DNA from: Amaranthus tricolor
Taxonomy: Eukaryota; Streptophyta; Magnoliopsida; Caryophyllales; Amaranthaceae
Assembly (NCBI RefSeq): GCF_026212465.1
Contig: NC_080049.1
Coordinates: 1,929,460-1,993,459, forward strand
DNA length: 64,000 nucleotides
Direction of reading: 5' to 3'
The notes under the pieces were generated by a model. It saw only the letters and a program-made list of their open reading frames with translations. It was not told the DNA's origin and searched no databases. The translations under genes were made by a program, and so were the position numbers. Positions 1-12,014 of this stretch are shown here, one piece after another. The first letter of the stretch is position 1, and each line of letters starts with the position of its first letter.

Positions 1-654
1 ATCTAACATAAACTACAATACTTAACACTGTTTAAATTACAATACTCCTCGGAAAAATAAAAAATTTAAAATCTTATATTTACTCTATTTGATAATAAAA
101 ATCTCATTTTTGTATTACTTATGTATCTAAAGTACTTTTCAATTACTTTACTTGTTAATATTGGTTTTTGTGACACTCTTTTGAAACAAATATGTGGTGT
201 AATAACAAGAAAGAATTTGAAGATGCAATAAAAAGTGATCGAGAAGTACTTTAAATGTATAAATGATACTCGCTCTGTTCCTAATGTTGTTACCATGAGA
301 AATGTTCATGGAATTAAGAAAGCTTTTTAATTAATGTGAAAAGTCTTTACTAACTTAATGTGAAAAGGTAAAATGGAGTATATGGTACATTTTCATTCAC
401 TGATCACTAGCCAGTAGCTATGAACTTATGTTGTATAAGTAAAAGTTTTTTTTTTAATTAATATTAATAATTCAATTTTTTTCCATTTTCTATAAATAAT
501 TTCATAGAGTATTTTCTAGTAATGAAATATTTGTCTTAATTTACTGTTAATATATCCTGGTATGTTTTATTAATTCAATATTTGTGTTTTTTTTGTTGTC
601 AACCTAACTTATTATTAGAAAAAAAAGAGGAAATATACATTTTGGCTAACAAAT
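1..654. repeat. Dispersed repeat copy, no gene
   Basis: No convincing gene. Bases about 12-300 match 20113-20420 closely, and the left ends share the same run starting CTACAATACTTAACACTG. The rest is AT-rich with no ORF worth keeping. This is one copy of a repeat unit found again around 5300-5350/6912-7330 and 20113-20830. Confidence 0.6.
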
Positions 655-1830
655 ATTTAACACTGTTTAAATTTGTTTACTTGCTTATTAAATGTAGTAG
701 AATTTTATAATTGTCAATAAATCAAAAAAGAAAAAAATAAAATAGTAAATATAAATTTTATTATTTAATAAAAGAATAATTAGTTCGATTAAACTAAGTT
801 CAATTCAGTTGAAATAGTTTTGAGTATATATCTTTAATATTATTAAAGAAGTAGGTTCAACGAAGATAAAACCGCTGAATCTCTAATCAAGGTAGGTATA
901 GAGCTTATTAAAAAATAAATTATAAGAATATATAACATATTCACAAGGTAGCGTGATATGTTATACTCTCGATGTTTGAATTCAATAACAACCAACCTAA
1001 TTATATTTTCTTTGTAGATTCGAGAAAACAGTTAAGCCCAATAAAATAATAAATAATATTACTACTTAAGTGTAGCTAATAAACAAAAATGGAGGGAATA
1101 CAAAATACAGATTTTTATTTATAGTATTTAATAAATAAGGAGTATAAATACATTATTAGTTATTGCATGCATATACATCTCAAATAACAAATTAATCACC
1201 ACTCGCTTAACCTAAAAATAACAAATAAATACAATAATAATTAATCCAAACTCAAATGAGTAAAAATAACATTATTATGCATTGACAAGTCCTTAGATAC
1301 TAAACCGTAACATAAAAATTTAACTTTAAATAAAAAATTTAAATTTTATTTTTTATTCGCTTTTATTCTTAGGGGATTAATATTTAATTTTTTTTAGGAG
1401 GGCTAGGGATATAAGTCGAAGTATTTGGTCCCGATGGAGGCGATCTGGATGACTTCATCTCCAATGGGAGATGTCCATGCTTAACATTAGCTTCAGTCCC
1501 TTTTATATTCTTCACATCAACATCAAAATTTTGTTTTAACAGCCTCGTGCTATTTCCAAATTGAACAACGTCATTAAAACATAATTGTAATAAAACAACT
1601 AAGATTAATATTGTCTTGCACAAATTTTTTGACATATTTAGATGTATAACTAAAATAATTATATTGGCTTAATTAATTTTCTATGTAATTTTGAGAGGAA
1701 ATATTTTGTAATACATGCAAGGAGATGTGGGTATTTATAAGCATGAATTAAGGTTGATACTTGATGATGACTTTGAATATGGACTTCATTATTTCATATT
1801 TTTGTGAATAACGCATGGTAAGGGTCGTCT
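655..1830. repeat. Segmental duplication block 1 (peptide gene block)
   Basis: This stretch is closely similar to 16340-17600 and 22590-23700, including AT-rich DNA on both sides of the small secreted-peptide gene. The three copies share long runs of sequence outside the coding region, so the duplication unit is larger than the gene. After about 1750 the copy diverges from the other two. Confidence 0.75.
1384..1635 (-). CDS. Small secreted peptide precursor, copy 1 (CLE/PIP/IDA-like)
   Basis: An 83-residue protein starting MSKNLCKTILILVVLLQLCF, a clear N-terminal signal peptide. A conserved middle (FGNSTRLLKQNFDVDVKN) follows, then a Pro/Ser-rich tail RSPPSGPNTSTYIPSPPKKN. The run R-S-P-P-S-G-P-N fits positions 1 and 4-8 of the 12-residue CLE signal core (R-x-x-P-S-G-P-N-P-L-H-N), but the final H-N is T-Y. 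SGPN also recalls PIP peptides, and I-P-x-P-P-K recalls IDA peptides. Two paralogues lie at 17069-17392 and 23229-23504. Compared with them this copy lacks about eight residues after MSKN. Conserved secretion signal plus proline-rich C-terminus argue for a post-translationally processed signalling peptide. The family is uncertain and expression is unproven. Confidence 0.55.
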   Translation of the reverse strand: MSKNLCKTILILVVLLQLCFNDVVQFGNSTRLLKQNFDVDVKNIKGTEANVKHGHLPLEMKSSRSPPSGPNTSTYIPSPPKKN

Positions 1831-2010
1831 AAGACCAGCTTGATCGTATTAGAAGTAAAATATTGAACAATAAAGATTTCCTTGTGATTGCCATGACAAA
1901 TGACTTGATTGTAGTCCGTATGCAAAACACTTTAATTAGAGAGCATTTTGAAAGGATTATTTCAAGTAATGATTTTATGGCTTGGACCACATTTCCACTT
2001 TTTTTGAATA
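1831..2010. other. AT-rich spacer, no gene seen
   Basis: No gene, RNA or mobile-element signature recognised between the end of duplication block 1 and the hAT-like element. Confidence 0.5.
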
Positions 2011-2018
2011 ATGACAAC

Positions 2019-2737
2019 TAGGGATGACAATTTAGTCCGAATTCGACTCTAGTCCGACTCGATCCGAGGAAAATAATCCGATTCAAGTCCGAGGAAAAGG
2101 TTATCCGACTCCAACTCCGACTTCACGATTCGAATCCGAGTTAGAGACGGACTGGAGTTGGACCTTATTAAATATCCGACACTCCGACCCGACTCCGACC
2201 CTGAAGAAAATCCGACTTTGAATTTGACTTTTAACCCAACATTTTGTTTCCTTTAAAACTCTAGACGTGACTAATTGAAACTCTCTCTCATACTAATTGT
2301 AATTTTCGATTTTGAAAAACTACTTGGTATTTTTATTTAGATCAATCAATCAAAATACGACAAATCAGATCAAGAGAAATAAAATACACCAAATCAAAAT
2401 GCAAGAAAATTTTGTTAAATTGTAGTATTAGGAATATTTCTCATGTTAAACTTGAATTCAAAGTACATATTTTTTTGTTAAATTGTATTTGAAAAATATA
2501 TTTTGTAAACTTCGTATGCTATAAATCATTAGTACAATATCACAACGATAAAGTTTGATAATAATCCAACTCCGTATCCGACTCCGTTGGAGGTCCGAGA
2601 TTCCGAGTCGAGGCAAACTTGGAGTATGCATAATCCGACTCCGAGTGGAGGTGGACTGAAAAAAGAAGTTCGACTAAAATCCGAAGCAAAACGGAGTATG
2701 TATAATCCGAACCGAGTCCGACCCATTGCCATCCCTA
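2019..2737. mobile_element. Non-autonomous hAT-like element
   Basis: The termini are inverted: left TAGGGATGACAAT, and the reverse complement of the right end is TAGGGATGGCAAT, the terminus typical of plant hAT elements. Flanking 8-mers ATGACAAC (2011-2018) and ATGAGAAT (2738-2745) match at 6 of 8 positions and would be a decayed TSD. The interior has no transposase. It is built from many TCCGACTC-type subterminal repeats on both sides (about 2040-2225 and 2565-2720), as expected for transposase-binding sites. Length 719 bp. Confidence 0.7.
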
Positions 2738-2745
2738 ATGAGAAT

Positions 2746-3746
2746 TGATAATCAAATCGACACTTGAATTGTACTCAAAAAGTTACTTATAATCTAGTTG
2801 GAACATTAGCTTCAAAAAATATATATTGATAAGTTTGTTGAGTTGTTTAGAAAAATTCATTAACTGAAAACTAGATTTAAGTATAGAAAATACGAAAATA
2901 GGTAGAATGAAAATAGTGAAAATGAAGAATGACTAAAATTGTAATTTGAAAGATCATATAACTATTTACAAATAATAAATAGAGAATGAAAATATGTGTA
3001 ACTGATCATCGTAATTAATTATCTTGATTGAACTTAAGTATTACAAGATGTGATCGAATTGAGTAATAAATAATAAACTTTATTAATGTGATTTCCTTAT
3101 TGTCATTCGTTTTAATTTATATAGTCAGACCTCATATTATTAGGACTAAAAAAATTAGTGTTACGACTGTTATATTGATATGGTCTATATGTGTAGTTAT
3201 CTTTGACTAGCTATAATTTTATATCATCAGTCAATTTGAAATTTATTGGATTTTCTTATTATTTCCTTTGTCTCTTTTATTTTAATTTGTTCAAATCATT
3301 TTTCACCCTTTTTGATTTTTGACAACAAGCCCACTAATTTTCTTTTTCTTATCATAAATTCATATTCTCTTTTCATCTTAATTATTTATTTTTATTTTCT
3401 ATTTTTTTTTCTCATTCCCCAACTCAGTTTTCTTTTCTATTAAATTTCACCCATTTTATATTAATTACTAAATAAAAGGAAGAAAAAAAGTATAATTTCC
3501 CCTAATTTAAGAAACCATTCCTACTAATATGGTACTCGTAAGTTTCTTATAAAGATTAGAAAAATATCATAAGTTGAATTTAGGGGTACATGCTAATGGT
3601 TGTGATTTGTGAATTACTTCTATATCACTGTAATATTGGGTTTGTGCGTCCAAGTTAGCCACTAGTTGGCTAGACAAAAAGACATCGACAAATCAAAGGA
3701 CCCGCAAAAATTAATTATGATGTTAACGTAATTACAATCTAGCAAA
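2746..3746. other. Intergenic, no gene
   Basis: About 1 kb of AT-rich sequence with poly-pyrimidine tracts (3246-3440). No ORF with a recognisable protein, no RNA gene and no clear repeat boundary seen. Confidence 0.5.
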
Positions 3747-4128
3747 GGTATTATTAAATATCGCCATCTTCATTCTTTTTATTTTATCGCCACCTCCCAA
3801 TAAAATTACAAATTCTCCCCTGGACTTTAAAAAATTACGAATTTGTCACTGGACTTAAAACTTACTTAACAAAGTAAATCGCACTTAATAACACTATTAT
3901 CACTTTAATCCCGAAATCGTGACCCTATATATATTGAATATTCAGATGCGCCGTTGTATGATATACGAATTCAAACACGGTACTATCTCTCTAAAAACTC
4001 TCTAAAAACGCTCTTCGATTTTAAACAAGTTGTTAGTTGGAATCGATTATCTATGGCTAACAAAAGCGACTATGAATCGGATCCGGTACGTACTTTAATC
4101 GATTTGGATAGGTTTTTGTTTTAAAAAC

Positions 4129-4226
4129 TGGGCGAATGAACCGTGGTTCAGTCGCACAAAACGTGCGACAGAACCATGGTCTCGCATGTTTTGTGCGATT
4201 GAACCGCGGTTCACTCGCCCAGTTTT
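4129..4226. repeat. GTCGC-core palindrome cluster (intron of truncated MULE)
   Basis: Several short dyads with a common design, GCGA-x-TGAACC-x-x-GGTTCA-x-TCGC, lie back to back at about 4134-4157, 4160-4183 and 4195-4220. They are GC-rich islands inside AT-rich intron sequence. Related palindromes occur at 8327-8490 and 14840-14935 in the full-length MULE. Confidence 0.7.
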
Positions 4227-4307
4227 GCGATTTTTTATTTTTTTTATTTTTTTATTTTTTAATTTTTTTTATTCACATTATTATTTATATTATTATACCT
4301 CTTAGTA

Positions 4308-4627
<320 letters not shown>

Positions 4628-4885
4628 TTGTATGTATAATTTTTTAATGACCTAATGTATGGTTTGTTTCATATTTCAAATTTGCAGGACTTTGAAAACT
4701 TAGGAGATAACGTAGATTACTCCGGTAACTTTGTTACGGATAGGGAATTTGATTCCTTAGATGAATTACATAGTTGGGCCGATGCGATAGCAATAACAAT
4801 TGGTTTTCAATTTACACGTGCTTCTTATAAAAAAAAGGAAGGATGTTCTAGAGTTAGTGTGTATTTAAGATGTCACCACTATGTA

Positions 4886-5345
4886 TATATATATATCTTA
4901 AAAAGAAGGATGAGAAGGATTTTTCTCTGTGACCGTATATAAATAAAAAAAAAGATAAAAGATATGATGTTATAAACTATTCAGAATAAATTTATTCAGT
5001 TTCTATTTAACATTATATTATATTCCAATTATATTGATTATCCGATCCATTACTGCCTGAAGTAATTATAATTAATTTAGATGTTATTTGAAATTAAATA
5101 TTATGATTTCCATTTCAGATGATAGACTTATTAATTTGCAATTTTAATAGATGAATTTGCATTTTTGCCAATTAAAGCAAATTAAATTGACCAATTAAAT
5201 ATTGATGCTACATTAGTTATGCTTTTAGATTAAATATTTTAAATTAAAAACAAATAAAATTGTCCAAATAAATATTCCCACCTAACTATAACCAAAAAAA
5301 AAAAAAAGTTTCGGCGCAACTATTTAAAGATGTAACAAAAAATAT
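4886..5345. other. Intergenic, no gene
   Basis: AT-rich. The last about 45 bases (5305-5350) match the dispersed repeat seen at 20310-20360, interrupted by the LTR element that follows. Nothing else recognised. Confidence 0.5.
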
Positions 5346-5350
5346 TGATT

Positions 5351-6911
5351 TGTAGGAAGTAAGAAATAAAACAAACTCTGTTATTATATTATTTCTTAAT
5401 TTTAGGAAATATTATGTTAGAATATTTAACTTTTATTTTAGAAATTTAAGATATTGTGCTATTTTAATTTCTATGTTTAAGTTCTTGAGCTTTTGTATAA
5501 ATAGGGGGTTTTTTTTCCCTCAAATTATAAATAATACATATCAAGTATTCAAAACTCAAATTAGTCTTATTTCCGCAATATGATTTTTTACATGATATCA
5601 GCGCCGTAAGGTTTTCTTGGATGGAAAAACTCTATCAGTGTTTTATCATTGAACATAATCGACCAAAATCGATCCAAACAAAAACCAAATCAAAACAAAA
5701 CCAATCAAACCAAACCACATCTAAAACAAAACCAAACCAGGACTATGATTTCCATGGCACCAATGGAACAAATGTTCCAACTTTTTCAGAAAAAATGACC
5801 CAAAAACTTGAACAACCAATCCAAATTGAAAAATCAAACTACCAAAATTACACTACGTGGTGTAAACAAATAAAAACAAAAATCGGTGATCGGGGGAGGC
5901 TCAACCATATCAATGCCATCTCTCTATCCACCACAAATCCACATTGGGTTCAAATGATTGTATGGTGAACTCATGGATCATCAACAATATCGACTGCAAC
6001 CTTGTAGAATATTTTCTTGACTATACTACCTCCGCTCAAGATTTATGGACAAGAATCTAGTTCATTCTCGAACCCGTTCCGCTACCTCCCGTTGATGAGA
6101 CCATTCAACGTGAGGTCGCGAGGGGGAGAATTATGGTAGAATAGACATCATCGGGATTTAATCTCTCAGAAAATCAAAACCCGGATTTAAAAACAAACCC
6201 AGAAAATTCGAGCCAAACAAACCTAGAAAATCCATATTCAAAATTGAACTCAAGTGATAATGGCCCTCACCGGAATTTAGAAAACAATAGTAAAAGGGAA
6301 AAAAAAATTTGATGTTAGAAGAAGATGAAGAAAACCAACTCAAAGTTGCGGAGAGAGAAATGAGATTAGGAATAATTGGGGCAAGTAAGAAATTTTAATT
6401 ATAAAAATCCAAATTGACGACAAAATTCAAAGTCCAAATTTTAGACCCAAATAATAAAATAAATCAACTCATTTTGTTTGTTGACCTTTTATCTAAACTC
6501 GAAAAATAGAAAATCAATTTTGAAGAATTTGCCGAAGAGATTATCAAAATGTTCTTTGTAAAATCAAAAGATTAACTAGCTGACCTTCTATTAAATGCAA
6601 TTGGCTCAAAAGCATTGAAGAATATTTTGGCAAGGTTTGTTTCAGTTATCCCGAGACCAAACTTGAGGGGGATGTAGGAAAATAAGGAACAAAATAAACT
6701 CTAATATTATATTATTTCTTTATTTTAGGAAATATTGTGTTAGAATATTATTTATCTATTTTAGGAATTTAAGATATTGTGTTATTTTAATTTCTATGTT
6801 TAAGTTCTTGAACTTTAATATAAATAGGGGTGTTTTCCTCTAATCATGAATAATACAAATCAAGTATTAAAAATTCAAATCAGTCTAATTTTCGTATTAT
6901 GATAATCTACA
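5351..6911 (+). mobile_element. Short LTR retrotransposon with TSD (copia-derived, internally deleted)
   Basis: Two direct repeats, 5351-5592 (242 bp) and 6673-6911 (239 bp), begin TGTAGGAA and end ACA. The 5' copy is followed at once by TGATATCAGCGCC (5593-5605), a variant of the initiator-Met tRNA primer-binding site. The 3' copy is preceded by a purine tract, GAGGGGGA (6665-6672). A perfect 5-bp TSD, TGATT, flanks the element (5346-5350 and 6912-6916). The 1.08-kb interior has only a decayed copia gag, so the element is non-autonomous and moved with proteins supplied in trans, or lost its pol afterwards. It interrupts a repeat that is uninterrupted near 20360-20400. Confidence 0.9.
5621..6140 (+). 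pseudogene. Copia-type gag remnant
   Basis: The frame from 5621 (115 codons) includes IEKSNYQNYTTWCKQIKTKI, then DRGRLNHI, which fits the copia gag N-terminal pattern (L-x-G-x-N-Y-x-x-W, G-G-K-x-H-I). After a stop at 5966 the next gag block (WIINNIDCNLVEYF, TTSAQDLW) continues in another frame to about 6060. Frame changes and stops show it is dead. No protease, integrase or RT motifs lie before the 3' LTR. Confidence 0.65.
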
Positions 6912-7946
6912 TGATTCCCTCTCCGTTCCTAAATGTTGTTTCCATGAGGAATGTTGATGAAATTAAGAAATATGAAATATTTATGATTGGAATAATGATA
7001 AAGTAAACAGTGAAAATATTTTATAGTAATTTTAATTGTGAATGTGGAACATATAGGAACCACATAAATAAAGTAAAATGAAAATAGATAAATATAAATA
7101 CAAGTTTTGTCAATTTTATATTTTTATATTGGCTTTAATTATAACCGAAAAACATGTAAGAATCACGAGAATAAAATATTGGTATTTTTATAGAAAAAAT
7201 ATGGACAATTACGTCTCATGTATACAAAAATAATACTTCTAGTAAAATATAAACAAAAAATATGGAATGAAAATAAAAAGATTATTTGTTAGAATAACAA
7301 ATAAAACTGTTTAAATTACAAATGATAATATCATTTAGAGCGGAATATACTAAGTATGATGATAATGATGAATATCATTTAGGAACATGGAGTATAAATA
7401 TCACATATTTATACATGAAATATAAAGTGATATTTTTATAATGCCAACAGATAAAACTATTTAAAATTACAATTTTAACATTTTTATATATGAAAATAAA
7501 GTGAGATTTTTATTTAGGGAGTGTTATTAATAATCTTGACTTGGTCTGTAATAATCCCTAAATATAAAAGCATTATGTAAGACTCGCCATTCCTTCTATG
7601 TTTTACGGGGCAGCTTGAAAACTTTCTAATCAGTGAGGAAAACCGAAAACTGACTTCTTTCCATATTCTAAAGCTGCTATTTTTCAGAGGTTTTATGACA
7701 CTTTAGCTTTGACTTCACATGAATTAATATATTATTTTTTAATGCTTACTCAAGTAGGGCTATTACATTTATTTTTGGAATCCAGAATGAAAAATAAAAA
7801 GAATTTCTTACAAAAGTATTAATAACTCATATTACATAGAAAAAATATAAATTAGGAGTATCTAAATTTAATTCATGTTAATATGAACCTTATATATCTT
7901 TTTCCAATGATCGGCTTTGTCCTTTCTAATATCTTTTGAGCCCTAA
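6912..7946. repeat. Segmental duplication block 2, left part
   Basis: Aligns with 20395-20832 plus 21391-21830 of block 3. The shared landmark around 7545-7700 (ATCTTGACTTGGTCTGTAAT and onward) reappears at 21410-21560. Block 3 has a solo LTR in the middle that this copy lacks. The copy is continued at 15609 after the inserted MULE. No gene recognised. Confidence 0.75.
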
Positions 7947-7955
7947 AAAAACATA

Positions 7956-8070
7956 GGGAGTTGCTATTTTTTGCCACCCCTTTTCATTTTTTCGCCACCC
8001 CTCCCCAAAATTACGTATTTGCCCCTGTACTTTAAAAAATTACAAAAATGCCATTGGACTTAAAAGTTAA
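7956..8070 (+). repeat. Left TIR of MULE
   Basis: Contains GCCACCCCTTTTCATTTTTT, then CGCCACCCC, TTTGCCCCTG and TGCCATTGGACTTAAAA. These blocks recur in the same order in the reverse complement of 15486-15600. The first about 20 bases are the most diverged part. Confidence 0.85.
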
Positions 8071-8326
8071 TTAATAAATGTAAATCACGCTTAATAACAC
8101 TATTAAGAATTTAATGCGGAAGATTTGTCTATATATATCGAATTTTGAGATGCGTATGAAGTACGAATTCAAACACGGTACTATCTCTCTAAAAACTGGT
8201 ACTATCTCTTCAAAAAGTGTTAAAGAAGTTGTAACCCGTAATTGGTTAAATATGGCTAACGAAAGCGACTATGAGTTGGATGCAGTACGTAAGGTTGTCG
8301 TTCGAAAAAAAAAAAAAAAAAAACAA

Positions 8327-8490
8327 GTCGCACAAAAGTAGGCGACTGAGCCAGGGTTTAAGTGCACAAAATTGGGCGACTGAACCATGGTTCTGTCGCA
8401 CAAATCTAGGCGACTGATCCTAGGTCCAGTCGCCCAATTTGGTGCGACTGACCCATGGTTGAGTCGCCTCATTTTGTGCGACTGGTTTAA
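8327..8490. repeat. GTCGC-core palindrome array in transposase intron 1
   Basis: Five or six units alternate TGCGACTGA/GGCGACTGA with inverted partners around centres such as ACCATGGT (8388-8395 and 8451-8458) and TCCTAGG. Each unit is itself a dyad of about 22-28 bp. The array sits between the left TIR/first exon and the (TTA)n tract. Confidence 0.75.
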
Positions 8491-8539
8491 TATTTTTTAT
8501 TTTTTATTTTTTTTTATTTACGTATTAATGTTTTTTTAA

Positions 8540-8668
8540 ATTATTATTATTATTATTATTGTTAGTACTATTATTATTATTATTATTATTATTGTTGTTG
8601 TCATTATTATAATTTTGATTGTTGATAATTTTATTTTAAAATATTTTAAATTTTGTTATTTACGTAAT

Positions 8669-8707
<39 letters not shown>

Positions 8708-8956
8708 TTATTATTATTATTCTTATTATTATTATTATTGTTGTTGTTGTTGTCATTATTATTACTATTATTATTATTATTATTATTGTTGTTGTCATTA
8801 TTATAATTTTTAATTATTATTATTATTATTGTTAGTACTATTATTATTATTATTATTGTTGTCATTATTATAATTTTGATTGTTGATAATTTTATTTTTA
8901 AATTTTTTAAATTTTTTTATTTACGTAATTTATTTATTTATTTATTTATTTATTTA

Positions 8957-9034
<78 letters not shown>

Positions 9035-9250
9035 GTTGTTGTTGTTGTTGTTGTTGTTGTCATTATTATTACTATTATTATTATTACTATTATTATTATT
9101 ATTATTATTATTATTGTTGTTGTCATTATTTATTTATTTTAAAAGTTTTTAAATTTTTTTATTAACGTAATGTTTTTATTATTATTAAAATTGTTATTGT
9201 TCTTGTCATTATTAATTTGACTTATCGTTATTTATTTATTTATTTATTTC

Positions 9251-9313
<63 letters not shown>

Positions 9314-9345
9314 GTTGTTGTTGTTGTTGTTGTTGTTATTATTAA
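8540..9345. repeat. (TTA)n / (TTTA)n / (TTG)n microsatellite complex
   Basis: Nearly all of transposase intron 1 consists of trinucleotide TTA and TTG arrays and tetranucleotide TTTA arrays (8666-8708, 8928-8960, 9228-9250). A unit around the words TTGATTGTTGATAATTTTAT is present twice (8613 and 8876). There is no coding content. Confidence 0.95.
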
Positions 9346-11707
9346 TCCAATTATTATTATTGTAGTCATTAATGTACTTAATTTATATTATTTATATTTC
9401 AAATGTGCAGGAGTTTGAAAACTTTGGAGACAACGTAGACTACTCCGGTCGCTTTGTTACGGATAGGGAATTTATCTCCGTAGACGAGTTACATAGTTGG
9501 GCCGATGCGATAGCAATAACAATCGGTTTTCAATTTAGACGTGCTTCTTATAAAAAGAAAGAAAGGACGTTCTAGAGTTAGTTGTTATTTAAGATGTCAC
9601 CGCTATGGTAAACTTAGGGGTGATGTAGATAATCTAGATAATACTGCCCGACCTGGTTCTAAAAGTATGAGTTGCGGGTGTAAATTTATGATTGTAGGAA
9701 GTAGTCATATGGCCACAGAACATAATTATGTGGTCTGGACAGAGTTGGATAACGAAGGGCAATTGAGCAGACTTTTAATTGCAAATCCTACCTCAATCCA
9801 AATGATACGTACGTGGCCGTATGTTGTGCTGATAGATACAACGTACAAAACAAACAAACAAAAGTGGCCACTATGTGAAGTGATCGGAATGACGCCAACA
9901 AATCACAACTTCTTGGTTGCGTTTTGTTTTATGCGAGATGAGGCGGCTGTGTCGTATTCGTGGGTGCTGCAGGGATTGAGAGATATTTTCGGCACTGCTC
10001 AGACTCCTAGCGTCATTGTAACCGATCGAGACGAAGGTTTATCTGCAGCTATTCGTGACGTCTTCCCAGGTAAAAACGCTTTGTTGATTCATTATATATT
10101 GTGGTTATATCTAATGATAATGTCTTAATTACGTTCAGTGTTTTGTTTAATGTAGATGTGCGTCATTTGTTATGCATCTGGCATATTGGCAACGATGTTG
10201 AGAACATGGTGGACAAGTTGTGCGGCGGCAAGAAAAATCAAAAAGGGCAGTTATTCAGGAAAAGTAGATGGAACCCCTTGGTTGAAAGTTCTACAATCCG
10301 GGAATATGAAAAGAGATGGGAAGGGATCGTCAGTACGTGGTCGGTTAGGAACCAAAGGGTCGTTCGGTATTTGACTGGAACATGGATTCCACTTAGAGAG
10401 AAATTTGTGCGTGCGTGGACGAATGACTGTTTACACTTGGGTAACCAGACTACCAGCAGAGTTGAAAGCCAACACTCGTCTTTTAAGTATTACCTTGGTA
10501 GCGGTAATAGCTCATTCGATACCCTTTTCAAAAGGGCGCACGCACAGATTACAAATCAGCAAGCTAAAATCCGACAAGCGCTACAGGAATCCATGACTTC
10601 TATACCAAGATCGCTGCGACAGTATTTCTTTAGACCTCTATATCGCCACGTATCTCTCTATGCCTTGGAGCAGCTCCAGCATGAGTTTAACCGCATGTTA
10701 GAACTGGGTGATTTTGTATTGAACAAATGCGGTTGTGTACTTCAAAAAACCCATGGATTGCCGTGTGCATGTTATTTACAAATGACCATTGGATCACATG
10801 GTGCTTTGTATTTGGATGACATTCATGAATTCTGGAGTACTTTGAGGTACACAGAGGTAGGAGACGAACCCGATGAAGGAGTACGAAACGCGAACGCCAA
10901 TGACAAAGAGTACTTTGAATCTCTGGTCGATGAAGTTCTTAAATCTGATCCCGCTGTTGTTCGCCGAATGGCTCAGCTACTTGAACATGAATTACACCCA
11001 GATGGTGCGGATATACTTGAGCCTTACGCAAGTCCACCGAGAAAGGGAAGACCAAGCACAAGTAACTGTGGTAACTGTGGATTGATGTGTTCGACTGGAT
11101 TGATGTGTTAGGTGATGGTAACTGTGGATTTAGAGCAATTGCCGTCACAGAGCTGGGAGGCGAGGAAGCATGGCCTCTTTTAAGACGTGCTATGAGTATG
11201 GAAATGCAAATGAACAGAGCGCAATACCTAACTTTGTATCTATCCCAGGCTAGACGAGGCAATATTCAGAGTAAGTTCACACATCAATGGACCTGCTCCT
11301 TTCATGCACTGGATGGATGCACCGATGGCTTTGTACTCTGCAGCAACGTTTCTAAACATTGGCATTGCTTATTATGGTTCTGCTGACGGTAATTCGCAAT
11401 ACAACTGTTTGATTCTTCCGTTAAGGAAAGCGCCGGCCGTGAATAGTGTAAATAAAGTAATACATTTATGTTGGGTTAATGGAAATCATTTCGTTCAACT
11501 TTTAATGAACGACGATTCATCCCCTCTCCCGCCGATCCATCCACGTTGGAGACAAGCAGCTGACAATTTCACCAAACATCTTGACACACATTTCACTACG
11601 AGGATTATGCTGTGGAATAATCTACGCGGGCCACAATCACGACCAACTAATAACACCGCTGACGATGCTGTAAATTTAGATACTCCATAGAATTAATACA
11701 CGACATT

Positions 11708-11922
11708 CATTAAAAGTTGTATATAATCCATAATTATACTACTGTGTAAAAAGAATTATTTTTGAGGAAAATTATTTTGTAGATGGTCCAGAAAATTATT
11801 TAAATATTGTTGTATCATTAAAAGTTGTATATAATCCACAATTATACTACTGTGTAAAAAGAATTATTTTTGAGGAAAATTATTTTGTACATGGTCCTGA
11901 AAATTATTTAAATATTGTTGTA
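11708..11922. repeat. Tandem 107-bp duplication between the convergent genes
   Basis: Two head-to-tail copies starting CATTAAAAGTTGTATATAAT, at 11708 and 11815, differ at only a few positions. They lie in the short stretch between the 3' ends of the transposase and PMD genes and may hold the transcript ends. Confidence 0.9.
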
Positions 11923-12014
11923 ATAAGTAGATTTAACTTTTCGTTAATGTAAAATAAATGCAATCATTGACGAAAATAAATGCAATGATTAATGTAAAAT
12001 AGTTTCAGTACAGA

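Larger units (their letters stand above)
8252..11690 (+). pseudogene. MULE transposase with C-terminal OTU-like domain, broken
   Basis: Exon 1 is 8252-8284 (MANESDYELDA, donor GTACGT). Exon 2 is 9411-10069. Exon 3 starts at 10156 (TGTAG acceptor) and runs to the stop at 11690. The join G+AT across intron 2 restores the MULE motif FPDVRHLLCIWHI. DDE candidates are the D of LIDTTYKTN (near 9834), the D of VTDRDEGL (near 10022) and the E of SRVESQHSSF (near 10462). A SWIM-like zinc motif CGCVLQKTHGLPCAC is at 10729-10773. Downstream is an OTU cysteine-protease-like part with DGNC (11114-11125) and NGNHF (His 11487-11489). Lesions: a 4-base insertion-type shift near 9560 in an AAAG-rich tract, an in-frame stop at 11109 beside a small duplication of GGATTGATGTGTT, and a shift between about 11232 and 11247. 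It acted as the transposase. The OTU part may have been a protease or deubiquitinase-like tail. Confidence 0.8.

Noticed and set aside
8269..8472. Minus-strand ORF with repeated LNxGSVA peptide, seen also at 4136 and 14759
   Set aside because: The repeated peptide comes from the palindromic DNA repeats read in several frames; there is no start context or conservation beyond the palindromes.
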